A stretch of DNA of 64,000 nucleotides from the NCBI GenBank assembly GCA_030549495.1, contig JAUIRK010000593.1, forward strand, positions 124,001 through 188,000. Direction: 5' to 3'. The notes beneath the pieces were generated by a model. It made no database searches and was not told the origin of the DNA. It worked only from the letters and a program-made list of their open reading frames with translations. The position numbers were made by a program, and so were the translations under genes. The stretch is from Nectonema munidae (lineage: Eukaryota; Nematomorpha; Nectonematoida; Nectonematidae). Positions 1-11,432 of this stretch are shown one piece after another (positions within the stretch are counted from its first letter, which is position 1; every line of letters starts with the position of its first letter).

Positions 1-1689
1 TTGCTCTTATATATAATACTGAGTAGTTTCTTACTTTTCATGGGTATCTAATGTTGAAAAATGTGGCCTAAAATAACTTGTAAATGAGCAACTTGTTTTT
101 ATCCGAAATACTCACAAACATTCCGATAGATCTTAGCTTAAAATAAACAGCATTAAAAATAATTCCTTTTCAAATATACTTTATGAAATAATTATTCTCC
201 TGAAGAACTTACACCCCTCACCTCATTATAACATCATCCTCTAGTAAATTTATTTTATTTTCTTTCAGTTTTTTTAAAGCTAGACGAGCAATTTTTCTTG
301 TTCTGATAACACATTTAGGATAAAAACAAAAATAGCAAGAAAATTATCTAAGTTTTCCTTCTTGGAGGCAGAAGTGGTTTTAAGAGGGGCCATGCCCCCT
401 CCCAGTTTTTTGGCTGGACCCCATGTTGGCCCCTTCAGAGCAAATACCTATTTTACTGGATTTAAAATTTACTCGAAACTTTTTATAATTTAATTTTTTT
501 GAGTGGGTTTTGCATTCAGGGGAAGAAATATCTATCTTATCTGGACGGGTGAATCTTAGACCAAGAGAACTCTTAATTTGATTTTCATTCATTGGAATAA
601 TTCAAAGAAAAAAAGTAAAACATGTATTTGGTAAATTGGAAAATTTATAAAAAAAATTATCGATTTAAAAACTTGGCCCTTGTTTGGCCCCTTGACTTTT
701 GAAAATCTAGAACCGCCACTGGTCGTGAAGCTGCCAAAATATTAGTATTATCTTTTTGTGCAAAAATGTTATGCTATTTTGTATTGCATGTAGAAAATTG
801 AGATGAACTCACGAAATATATTGTAAAAGTTTTCTATTTCAATTAGATATTTTTCAAAAGATGAATTGTGATTTGTATCAATTTATGATGTGGTTTGATG
901 CAGCACACACCATACTAATTATCTTGGTGCTACGACTCTTATCGGCATGGTTCATTTTTTTCTCTGGTAAGATAAGCTCATCGTTGTCGTCAATGTGTCA
1001 CCCATAAATCTGCGATGTTGTATCATTAATATGGAAAGTATGGCATAATATCGCATTTCGTTATGCCTTTGTTTTATTGGAAGTATGGAATCAGATAAAT
1101 TGTGGAGAAACGTAAAGCGAAACTTTAGATTGCAGTGGCCTAGTATCATCGCATAACAAGATAGACATTTTGTGAAGCCGGCATACATTTAATCCATGCG
1201 CATGTATATATATATAATCGAATCGACACATGCTTCCTTGTAAAGTGAAGCGATAAGAGATTATAAGTGAATACTTGCGCAAAGTATACACGTATCATAC
1301 ACGTTGTTAGTGGTCAGTTCGTATGGAAAGAATTGCGTTGATGAATCTTGGTTACTTTTTCAAGCACACAGTTCGTGTTTCCTATTTCAAACACAAAGAT
1401 AAGGAATCGTCTGCAACGCCCCTCTTTAGTGCTAAAGACTGAAGCAATCGATTTTATGCAGTGCTGGCTCTCATTAGAGTCTTGCTGAAGTAAGAACACG
1501 TGTTTTCAAATGAAAACGAGCTTACTTTCATCTCTACAGAGAACGAGGCTTTCCTTAGTGCCCTTCCCAGCTTTCCAAGAATTTAGTTTTTCCACTCACC
1601 CTCAACACCCTTATAATTTATCGTTGCCTAAACTTCCACCCTCCAAATAACTCGTCAACACACTTCAACGCTAACATTTTGCAACGCCA
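1..1689. other. Gene-free 5' flank of the Ig-receptor gene
   Basis: No open frame here looks protein-like; the short frames are AT-rich noise. The only structured part is a MITE-like repeat at about 369-721. The 200 bases before 1690 are C/T-rich on the + strand and probably hold the promoter and 5' UTR of the Ig gene, but I see no clear TATA box. Confidence 0.5.
369..721. mobile_element. hAT-like MITE, decayed
   Basis: The left end begins CAGAAGTGGTTTTAAG and is followed by GGGGCC-rich sequence. The right end read in reverse begins CAGTGGCGGTTCTAG and is followed by GGGGCC-rich sequence. Imperfect inverted ends starting with CAG and about 350 bp of non-coding interior fit a non-autonomous hAT element. 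No matching 8-bp target duplication is visible, so the exact ends are uncertain. Confidence 0.45.
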
Positions 1690-3201
1690 ATGCTTACTCG
1701 AACTCTTTTAACGTTTGCACTTTTTGTTAAATCTATTCTTTCTCTCAACTCTTCACTGCCCATAGTTGTGATGCATCCTCCTAGTATCTATTTTGTTCCC
1801 GGCCAAACTCTCCACATCAAATGTCGGGTGTCAATTCCTTTTGTTGAAATCGATGGAAAAGTTATCCTACAAATTCGAAAAACATTTTTTTGGGCTATAA
1901 ATAATTTTCACTATAGCCTAGAAGATTTACCACTATTTTTCAAAAACGTTGAATTAAGCAAAAATAGTGATAGAAAATCCATTTTTGATTTATTGATTAA
2001 AAACGCTACCTATAGGAATGAAGGAACATATGCGTGTGGTTTGAAGACTGTACAATTTAAATTTAATGGAACAACTTCTAGAAAAGTTTTTGTACAGGTG
2101 GCACGGCAATCATTTCCTCCCAGTATGTACTTCAAAGGCCAAAAATTGGTCAATGGTTCACGACTCGAAATTTTACCTACAGAGTTAAGTGGAGAGACTA
2201 AGAAAATATACTGTTATTCTTCAGAAGGAAATCCAAGTGCACGCATACACTGGAAGAAAGATTCTACTGTTATAAAAAATCGTACAATTAATATTCAACG
2301 CATCACTTGGCAAGATAACCAAAAAAAGCTACACTGCTTCGCACTCCAAGAAATCGCGAATAACAAAAGTATACAACAGACTTCCTTCATTATTTTAGAC
2401 GTGCTTTTCGCGCCTGTCAAAAAGAATGCTAAAAAGACGAAGAAACACCAAGTGGTGGTGAGCGGAGATGCTTTGGAAATGGAATGCAACATTGAAGCGA
2501 ATCCATATCCCGAGTATACGTGGCTTTTCGTTAACTTGACTCACGAGGTTGTGGTTGGACAGGAGAGAGTGCTACGCATTGAGAGTGTGAGAAAGGAGCA
2601 GCACCGACACTTCGTGTGCTCTGCAAAGAATAGCATCCGCGGCAAGAACTTTAGCGCGCAAAGCGATGTCTTTTATGTGGAAGTTGTTCACTCGCCCAAT
2701 TCCGGTGCTGGCGAAGTGAAAGGCGCGCCTGCCAGAAGCTTCCTGCAAAGTCTTGGCACCGTAGCCTCGAGAAATGCTCTCAAGGTCGGTGTGATTGTAA
2801 GCGTAGTGGTCTTTGTACTTCTAATTTTCCTGTTCTGCTCACTCTGTCAAGTATTTTCTCAAAAAGGCTTCCTCAACTTCAAAAATAAAGTCAAGTGCAG
2901 AATGAATCGCATGAACATCTACGAAGATCCGTTTTATGTCAACAATTACGAAAACACTTCTCTCACCATTTCCTTTGTCAATGGAAAGGACCGGAAGAAG
3001 ATCTCTGGAAAGGAAGTCGTTTTGGTTCAGAAAAAGATGCTTAAGAATAGTGAGCCCTTATGCAAAGCTAAAGATACTGAATTTCACGAGAAAAGCAAAC
3101 AAGTTTACTCCCTCCAAGTTAAACCCTCTTCTTGCCAAAGTATGAACTGCAAAGCGACTCACAAAAATTGTTTAATAAGTCTCAGACCCACAGAAGTGTA
3201 A
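1690..3201 (+). CDS. Three-Ig-domain type I membrane receptor, intronless
   Basis: A single uninterrupted 503-codon frame. Residues 1-18 form a hydrophobic signal peptide. Three immunoglobulin domains follow, with disulfide cysteine pairs C45/C116 (in TYAC), C175/C216 with core W188, and C266/C310 with core W278. Eight N-glycosylation sequons lie in the ectodomain (N20, N105, N126, N155, N197, N225, N282, N320). A membrane span covers about 363-388. The roughly 115-residue basic tail carries several tyrosines (Y411, Y416, Y420). By family this is a cell-surface adhesion or recognition molecule; the ligand and exact orthologue are not recognisable. The first ATG sits directly before the signal peptide, which fixes the start. 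Three Ig domains in one exon is unusual beside an 11-exon neighbour and may reflect retroposition. An upstream non-coding exon cannot be excluded. Confidence 0.9.
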   Translation: MLTRTLLTFALFVKSILSLNSSLPIVVMHPPSIYFVPGQTLHIKCRVSIPFVEIDGKVILQIRKTFFWAINNFHYSLEDLPLFFKNVELSKNSDRKSIFDLLIKNATYRNEGTYACGLKTVQFKFNGTTSRKVFVQVARQSFPPSMYFKGQKLVNGSRLEILPTELSGETKKIYCYSSEGNPSARIHWKKDSTVIKNRTINIQRITWQDNQKKLHCFALQEIANNKSIQQTSFIILDVLFAPVKKNAKKTKKHQVVVSGDALEMECNIEANPYPEYTWLFVNLTHEVVVGQERVLRIESVRKEQHRHFVCSAKNSIRGKNFSAQSDVFYVEVVHSPNSGAGEVKGAPARSFLQSLGTVASRNALKVGVIVSVVVFVLLIFLFCSLCQVFSQKGFLNFKNKVKCRMNRMNIYEDPFYVNNYENTSLTISFVNGKDRKKISGKEVVLVQKKMLKNSEPLCKAKDTEFHEKSKQVYSLQVKPSSCQSMNCKATHKNCLISLRPTEV

Positions 3202-3295
3202 GATTCTAAAATATTTTTTTATATAAGAACTTTTGTTATTCTCTTTCTTCAGGTACCTTTCTATGGCATATTTGAAGTATTCTTAATTTGTTTCG

Positions 3296-3301
3296 AATAA
3301 A
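3296..3301 (+). terminator. Poly(A) signal AATAAA
   Basis: A canonical AATAAA lies 95 bases after the stop codon of the Ig-receptor gene, a normal distance for a short 3' UTR. Confidence 0.6.
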
Positions 3302-4830
3302 ACTTATCCACTTATATGATTTTAGTACACAAGATCATAACCGTGATATTTTGATCACCAAACCTACATTAAGGAAAAATGTTAATTTGTCGCCAATTTT
3401 TTTGGGAAAAGAGATCTGTGATGTAAATCAATAGAACTCTTTGGACTGTTTCAAAAAATTCATTATTTTAGGACTGTAAGAAATTTGACCTCTTCTCATA
3501 CATGAAGAAAATAAACCTTCATGACTCAATGATAGGTTTGATGATATGAACTAGTTTTTTGATTCATCACATTTGTAATTAGATTACATATCATTTACTA
3601 TATATTATATGTACTTCATAATCCTATGCTAATTTATTACTGTTTCAAAAAGCAATACGTCTGTGCTAGCTTTTTTACCAGGCCCGGAAACGTATAAACT
3701 AAAAAAGCTATAGCTTACTCCAATCATAACGTCAAGATTTAAACAAAATATTTTTTGGAAAAGTATTCTTGCATGGCTCTACTCTTTGTAGTGAATTTTA
3801 GGCTAGGTTTCACATTAAAATGTATTTATTTTTGCAAAATCTGCTTTTAAGTGATGTCAGTCAACTTTTATCTAGTTCGAAAAATACCTATAATTAACCT
3901 GCTTAAACTTTTTTTACTTTTTAAGAGTCAGTGTAATGTTTTTATAACAAATTTTTCTCAATGTTTGTTGAATAACTAAACTTTAGTAACAGAATAAGAT
4001 GTTTTTTTTATTTTGGAATACAAGCGCGCACACACACCACTTTTTAACATGGGGTTTCATATCTTTTTAAGAACCACTGTAGAGGAAAAAGTTTGAAATT
4101 ATTTTTAAAGTGGAAAATTTCAATTGAATCTAAAAATTGTATTGATTAAACGTAGCCTACTTTTATTTCGAAACAATTTTTATTCGGTTTAGAAATACGA
4201 CTTTTCTGATTTTTTAACCAAGGGCATTCGTTATATTTATACCGACTGTGTGCGAAGAAGTAATCCCATTCCACTGCATTCATGCTTGTTATTGATCTTA
4301 GCGCATAACTGGGGAGAAAGTTAACACATTTTGCATTACGCGTTTGTGAGCGCAGTGAATTCTTATCTACGCTTCACCACACCTCTGAGAAAGATACGAT
4401 TGGAAGTGTTATACCATGATTCTAAAAAGATATCTTTTCAAAATTGTTTGAAAATGGCAACAAAACTAATCGATAATACTCTCATTCCTTGTTTATTAGA
4501 TACTCAATTTTCTGACTACCCCTATACAATATGATATAGATACAATATCTCCCCGTAGTATGACATTCACACTTTGGCATCCAATGTCTTCAGCTACCGA
4601 ATGTTTAGAGTTTGAAAATCCGTCAGACCAATGATGCAATCCTATTTTTTCGATATAGATGTTTGAAGAAGAAATCATCTCTCTGAGAGCTTCATTTAAA
4701 CAGAAGAGAGTGACGCCCCTGAGAGTGATTATGCTGAAACCAAACCAAACAGCCAATGTCGTTTGACAGGGACTTTCCACCCACTGCAGTTCTACAAGAG
4801 CGACGCATGCTAGCCACTATAACAATATCT
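3302..4830. other. Gene-free AT-rich spacer
   Basis: No protein-like frame. A stretch of about 50 bases (3433-3482) recurs nearly unchanged at 5008-5057, so part of this spacer belongs to an interspersed repeat. Nothing else recognisable. Confidence 0.4.
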
Positions 4831-4834
4831 TTAA

Positions 4835-5690
4835 TAAAATATTCCTCCAAATTTTACATAATATATGTGTTTTTATACAAGATCCGCCAAGCTGGTTTCA
4901 TTTCTGGACTTATTTTTTACATTTAGGATTTGAAAATACCTATAAGTGTAAATCAAATTTGCGCTTTATTTCTAAAAATTATCTACATTCTCTCTAATTT
5001 TACATGAAACTCTTTGGAGTGTTTTAAAAAATTGATTATTTTAGGACTGTAAGAAATTAACAATCAACCATTTTAAAAATCAACCATTCTGGTTTAATTT
5101 CTGGGCACAGGTTTTGGATTTAAGCTTTGAAAATTTCTGACAGTCTTAATAAAATTTGTGGTTTACATCTGAAAACTATCTCAATAAATATTCATTAAAC
5201 GATTTGTTTATTTATCTGAAGAAGATCAGACTGGTCGAAAATTAATAAAGTTTTCAACTTGTTTGAACAAAAGTTTTACTTATTTTCTTATTATTATTAG
5301 AGGGAATATTTATGGAGATACTTTTCAGACATAAACCACAAATTTTATTAACACTGTCAGAATTTTCAAACCGTAAATCCAAAATCTGATTCCAGAAATA
5401 AAATCAGCATGGTTAAAATTAATTTTTGACCACCCCGGAATTCTTCAGACAAATAAAGAAATCGTTAAATGAACACGAGAAAAGACTTATTCAAACAAGT
5501 TGAAAACTTTATTAATTTTCAACCACTCTGGTCTTCTCCACATAAATAAACAAATCGTTAAATGAAAACAACAGTTTAAAAATATCTGGAAGTGTTAATA
5601 AAATTAGCGGTTTACGTCTGAAAACTATATCCACAAATATTTTATCGAATTTTACATGAAATATATGTTTTTATACCAAATCAATTATAT
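4835..5690. repeat. 140-bp-unit dispersed repeat cluster with Penelope-type ends
   Basis: Units of a repeat family lie in both orientations: + at about 4840-4990, 5060-5195 and 5575-5680, and - at about 5300-5420. Embedded in them are a + copy (5215-5275) and an inverted copy (about 5490-5570) of a motif with core CTGAAGAA, a short stem GATC/GGTC, then GAAA and AATAAAG. Similar motifs lie at the ends of the Penelope-like fragment near 38-39 kb. Confidence 0.5.
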
Positions 5691-6089
5691 TGTTTTACAT
5701 AATAATTTAATCTCTAACTTAGGATGAGTGTTTTTATGCTTATTATTATAATGTTTTCCCAAAGGTTTAGTTATGTCAAATTTCTGGGCGTAGTTAAAAT
5801 GTTCACGCGTTCTTATAAATAACCGTCTTTTACTTTTACCTAGATATTTATCGCTACATATCCAACAGTTTATAAGATAAACACTTACATACTTTATGTA
5901 AGTTTTTTTACTTATGTATTACTATTTGTTATTATGTAAAACTAATGCTTATGTTGATAGGGTTTCAAAAGAGAAGTAATCAAAGAAACCAAAAATTAAT
6001 ACTCGTTAGTAAGGTATAGTTATATTAATATTTCTTTTTATATATATTTAAATTGTGATTATATATTTTATTTTATATAAACATATGAG

Positions 6090-6520
6090 TGTGGTTGGTT
6101 TTAACCCCGTCTGGCACCGGGTTAAGAATAGTGTTAGCGTATCACCTGCGTGTCGTAAGAAGCGACTAATAGGGCGGAATAAGCGTGATATATATGTATG
6201 CCATTTTATATTAATCTTCATCTTATACTTCTATACATTATGTGTGTTTTCTTATTGTTTTCATTTTAAGCGCGTGTGTTATATAATAATCTTATGTTAC
6301 TATACACTTCCTCCTTTGTTATATTGCTCTTAATCTCCTTAACGCAAAGATTGCTTATTCTCAACATCATCACCTCCTTAACACAAAGATTGTTTATCCC
6401 TAACATCCTCATTTCCGTTACATCTCATTTTTACTATTTTATCATTTATATATTTGCTTTGAAAAAGGAGTTTCATACTCCGAAACTTGTTAGCAAAATC
6501 AGCAATAAAGTGTCCAGTTT
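6090..6520 (+). mobile_element. Penelope-like or LINE tail fragment
   Basis: Bases 6105-6175 (ending with TCGTAAGAAGCGACTAA) align by eye with 38895-38955, inside the Penelope-like fragment. Bases 6458-6505 contain TTTGAAAAAGGAGT, a loop, then ACTCCGAAAC and later AATAAAG, the same stem layout as the Penelope-type ends. This suggests a tail of that family. No intact protein is present; it looks like an old, broken copy. Confidence 0.4.
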
Positions 6521-6992
6521 TTACAATTTTTATATTTGTTATAATTATTTCACCTCAATGGGCATATCTGTCAAAGATTTCTATCTTCGATGTAAATAGA
6601 AATGAAAAATCTTAAAATTAAAAATAACAAAATTTTTTAGTAATTTTATCATTTTTTAAAAGCTGAAAAATAAAGCTTTTTGGTAAAAGTGAGCAGGAAC
6701 ACATTTTACACTTCTAGATTTTATTATTCCCCTTCATAAAAAAGTTGGTGCCGGTTTTTTACCCTGGTTTTCTTCCTCTGAAGAATTCAAAGGTTTTTAC
6801 GGTTAGGTAGTGCTCTAGCGACCCGATTCTACGTGGTTAGTAATCAAGCTATCACTAGACAATAAGTTTGTTTCCCAAATTGGGAGCGTTCGCGTTAGGA
6901 TTGTATCTTTCACTCAGTTGTATTTATATATTGTCACATAAATTCTTGTAAAATAATATATATAACAAGGTATAGCTATTCTTTTGTAACAA

Positions 6993-7090
6993 GGGCCGGT
7001 AGGTGTTTAGTGGGATGGAAAGTCCAGTTAGACTTGGACTCAGCATTCCGGGCGGGTCACGATATCCGAAAAGATGGGTGCGAACCCCAC
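6993..7090 (+). repeat. Possible tRNA-derived SINE head
   Basis: A GC-richer island in AT-rich surroundings. GGGTGCGAACCCC near its end resembles a pol III B box, and TAGTGGGATGG about 60 bases upstream could be a degenerate A box. An AT-rich tail follows. No target duplication is visible, so this is tentative. Confidence 0.3.
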
Positions 7091-7384
7091 AAAACAACTT
7101 AATTAATTAATAAAAAAATTAGTTGACCTATATTCTCACATATTTATATTCTTTGATAATATATTTTTTTAAACAAAAAAAATACATTGCAATTGGTAGA
7201 TTTTTAATTTGACAAAAAACCATTTTTTAGAAAAGGCAATGAATGTAAGAAAAAAAGCATATGTAATATTGGCATTATAATTTATAAACACTTGTAAAGC
7301 ATGAATTTGACAGTAAAGTTGATTTGCAATTAGAAAAAAGTATATATACGAATGTAATTTACAAATAAATCTGTATTTCTTCTT

Positions 7385-7700
7385 TTTTTAAGCTTGTATG
7401 CTTTCGGCCAAGCTCGAACAGCTAGAGAGCGGTTCCGCACTTTATGGATAGTGGAACGGTCATTGGATATGGTGGTTAGCTGCGACAAAAGCACGTTTAG
7501 CTTGATGAATAAGCAGTCCCGAGGAAACAGCGACGACAGATCGAGATGGAGTGGTAGATTGAGTGACTCCTTTATACAAGTTAAAATGTTCGTCGATGTC
7601 GTGACAAGGCGAGTAAGGCCGCCTTCAAATAAACCTAGTTAGTGCTGCCTTGCAGTTAGTCAAATTAGATAAAGGCTAGGTCCTTAGCTTACAATTACGG
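7385..7700 (+). repeat. GC-rich interspersed island, origin unclear
   Basis: About 300 bases are much richer in G and C than the flanks. They end with GTCGTGACAAGGCGAGTAAGG, similar to the TCGTAA-AGGCGA-TAA motif at 6150 and 38937. The 82-codon frame inside has no recognisable domain. Probably the tail or UTR of a retroelement. Confidence 0.35.
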
Positions 7701-7713
7701 CGTGAAAGAGACC

Positions 7714-8730
7714 CAGGGCCCGCGCGTCCTATTAAAATTGGGGGCTTGAGCCCCCCCCCCCCACTCATAAAGTAAGCCTCCCCTCTCTTATCAATCTCAA
7801 GTCACTGTAAAATAGACCATTTTTTCCATTGTTTTTAATATAAACATCCAGCAATCAAGCAAGCATATCAACAAAGTTGGCAAGTGCTTAGATATTCCAA
7901 TCCAATCCAAGTGTTATTTAATTAAAGCTTAGTCCTTCCTAAAATCCCTCAAAGATTGAGTGATTTTGAAGTTGATTCATCCATGAAGCCTAATTCTGAT
8001 GATAATAATTCAGAAATTGCAAAAATTAGAAAAATATATTATGAATGCTTTAATTCAGTAATACAGGAAATTTCAAAAAGGTAAAAAATGATATATTACC
8101 ATTTTGCTTAATGAGTTTTTGGAATTTTTCAGATTTGCAGATCAAAACATTTCTATTATAAATGCTATTAACTGCCTTATGCCTAGTTCAAAAGAACATT
8201 TTCTTATGTATGAGAAAATCAAACCACTATGCACTCTTCTTGAAATAAAGACTGACGAAAATATTTTATCTTCTCAGTGCTTAGTAATCTATCATTTGAA
8301 TAATACATTTTCTATAATAATCGTTTTTAATATTTGACATAACTAAAACTTTTTTGGAGGGAAAGAACTTACCACAAGGAATAGAAATTTCTGATATTTA
8401 AAGGAATTATATCCCATCAAGTCCGCCTGTAATGAGATCTTTTCTTTGTATATTGGTAATTATGATATTTTTACTAAAATATTATTTACTTTACAGTATA
8501 TTTTTTAAGCTGCTTTAATAATTGGCATCAGCACAGCGTCGTGTGAAAGAAGTTTTTCAACACTTAAAAGAGTTTTCACTTCTTCACGACAGTCGATGCT
8601 GAGTGAAAGAAAAGAGAACTTGATAATTCTTTCTCAAGGGAAAAAACTTACCAAGAAAGTTACATTTGATGATTTCCTAAAGAATTTTAACAAAAAACCA
8701 AGAAGACTAACGTTAACTGTTTGAACATGG
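7714..8730 (+). mobile_element. hAT transposon remnant with transposase C-terminus
   Basis: The left end CAGGGCCCGCGCGTCCTATT is a hAT-type terminus that matches the MITE end at 11814. At 8514-8724 a clean frame encodes the hAT dimerisation signature (STASCERSFSTLKRVF, then SERKENLIIL) and ends in TGA. A second piece of frame lies at 8104-8337. The rest of the transposase is gone. The right terminus was not located. Confidence 0.7.
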
Positions 8731-8879
8731 AATATTAACTTATTCACAATTTTTTAATAAAATGATTCTTCTTTAATTTTTGTTTCTCAAAGATAGTTTT
8801 CAAATGATTTTCTATATCTATTTTTTGTCACATTGATAAAAGCTTTTTTTGAAAAAACTTTAAGTGTGTATTCTATTAT

Positions 8880-9425
8880 TTTAGATAGAATATTTTTGAA
8901 AATATTTTTCAAATGTAAACCGCAAATTTCATTGACACTGACATAAATTTTAAAATCTCTAATTGGTCAACTGAGTTCAGAAATGAGACTAGATGGGTTA
9001 AAATGGTATAAAAAATATAAAATTTGAGAAAATATTTTTGAAAACATTTTTCTGATGTTTAAACTTTTTACTTAAAAGCAAAAAGGGAGTCCAGAAATGA
9101 AGCTACCATAATTGATTTGTTATAAAAATATATATTTCATCTAAAATTAGAGGTGGATATAGTTTTCAGACTTAAACCGCTTATTTTATTAACACTGTGA
9201 GATATTTTCAAACCTGAAATTCCAAATATGAGTCTAGAAGGTTTATTTGGTATAAAAACATATGTAAATTGAATGAATGTTTTTGAAGAAAATTTTTAGA
9301 AGTAAACCATAAATTGATTAACACTTTTATGTATTTTTAATTCCTAAATGTAAAAAATAAGCCCAGTAATGAAACCAGCATGACCGATTCTGTATAAAAC
9401 ATGTATTTTATCTAAAATTTCAAGT
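8880..9425 (-). repeat. Tandem array of the dispersed repeat, reverse orientation
   Basis: Four diverged units, each containing a CAGAAATGA-like block followed by GGTATAAAA(A)ATAT. The blocks lie near 8978, 9092, 9233 and 9363, so the period is roughly 115-140 bases. The same unit occurs in the opposite orientation near 4.9, 19.1 and 54.7 kb. Confidence 0.6.
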
Positions 9426-9849
9426 AATATTTTATTAGACATATTTCTGATCAATCAAAATTTGGATTGATATTTTCGAAAAAGTAGCCAAGATTATTGA
9501 AAAAATTAAATATATAAAGTGTTTATTCGTTCAAAACTGTATATAATTATAAATTTTCAAGGTAGTATATAATATAGACCATATGACCTAAGTTATAAAG
9601 TTAACTACCAATAATGAAGAAGAAAGAAGAAGAAAATTTTTTTATTATAACAACAATTTATATAGGCATTATTTATTTTTCTTAAATTAAAACTAAAGGT
9701 CAGTGCCGCTAAAAAGTGTAAAGTTTAAGTAAAATGAAAATTACAACATGAAGGGAACCATTTTGAATACAAACCGTATTGTAAGAGTCAATACACGTCT
9801 CTTTAAGGTAGGTTAAAGCAGCTTTCATGTTTTTGGGAAATGAAGAGTT

Positions 9850-11125
9850 ATGATATAAAAGAGAGTTGACAAGAACAGCCGTGCGGTGATGAAGTTATTT
9901 TTTTTGATTTGGCCAAATTCACTCTGGGGAGAAACAACAGATTGGAGTTGCAAAGTTGATAAATTATACATTTGTTCTCTGAATGTAAACCAGGAATGAA
10001 AAATCGGTGGGAGAATCTGGTTTTACAGTTTGAAAAAGAAAGACATAACATGCAGTTTGTACAAGTCACCGCATTTGAGTAAACGAGTTTGTGTGAGATA
10101 AATAGGCCTTGTTGAAGACAATTCTTACAAATTTTTTCTGAGAAGAAACAATTTTATCGCTACAAGAGTGACGAAAATTCACTAAAATGTAAGTAAGGTA
10201 AGGTAAATATAAAGTTTTATATAATAACAGCTTGATTTTTGTCGTTAAAATACTTTTACATTGATTAATTTTACCAATAATACGGCTAGTCTTACTTATA
10301 ATGTGCTCATTATGAGGTTTCCAGTTAAAATTTTTATCGATCATCAAACCTAGAAAATTAAATTTTGGTACGAATTCAAAATCAGATAAAAATTTAAACA
10401 TAGGGTTGTGATTTTAAAACTAATTACTTTGGATTTTTTATGTTAACTTTTAATGAATTGCTAGTAAACCAACTAAATACTTTTTCAAATTTCTGACTAA
10501 GTGATGTATCAGTAAAAGAAAATAAAATTGAGATATCATCCGCATACATATAAGTATCAAAAGAGAAATAAGCTTTATGGAAATGATTAATAAAAATTAA
10601 GAATAACAAAGGTGTTAGGATCGAGCCTTGCGCAACCCCGCAGAGTAAGTTTCATTTACATATACACTACAATACCGATTCTGTAAGTAGTCTTTCATTA
10701 AGAGAACAACATAAGAGGATAAACCATAAAATTCAAGCTTATGTAATAAAATTTTGTGGTCAATAGAATCAAATGCTCTAGTTATGTCAATAAATAGAGC
10801 CCCTAAAGATAAATTCGCATCAAGATAGAAATATATATCATTTAGAAACAATAAATGAAATAGTTCGGTGGAGTGGTTTTTCCGGAAGCCAAACTGTTTT
10901 TCATAGAATAGATTGTTTTTCTTAAAATAACTATATAATTGTGAATAAAGTAGTTTTTCAAAGACTTTGGCAATGACAGGTACTAATGAAATTGGCCTAT
11001 AATTTTCTACGCTATTTTTATTGCCCTTTTTGAAAACGGGTATTAATTTAGATGTTTTGAAGACTGTTGGAAAACAAGAAACAGAAATGCATTCATTGAA
11101 TAAAATTTTGTTAGAACATTTTAAT
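9850..11125 (-). mobile_element. 5'-truncated LINE (CR1/Jockey/L2-like), broken
   Basis: Read on the - strand this is the second half of a non-LTR reverse transcriptase. It starts with a K-L-I-P-V-F-K-K-G-N-K block near 11040, then NYRPISLV and the QFGFRKNHST block. Next come palm motif A (DITRAFDSIDHKILLHKL, about 10740-10790), the catalytic YADD (about 10545) and the thumb region (FLGLMIDKNFNWKPH, about 10330). Several frame changes break it, and the endonuclease half is missing, as expected from 5' truncation. Confidence 0.8.
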
Positions 11126-11432
11126 TTTTGATTTTAATTGACAGTTTTTGACATAAGAAGGTCATTTACCTACCATGAAAATACTATCAAAAGAAGCATA
11201 TAGTGATTTTAGCCAAAGTTACAAAATGTGAAGGTATTTAATTCAGCCAATTGTACAATTTTTTTAGTAGCGTTAAATAGTTTTAATTTATTAAAAAAGT
11301 TCCCTTTAAATCTGGATTTTACAGAGCAATCTTTATTGCCTCGATTTTATTAACAGCAATACAAAGAAGCTTTACTTTATTATTTTTATTATTCTTTTTT
11401 ATGCCTCTTTTGTTCCTTTCATTTTCTTCAAT

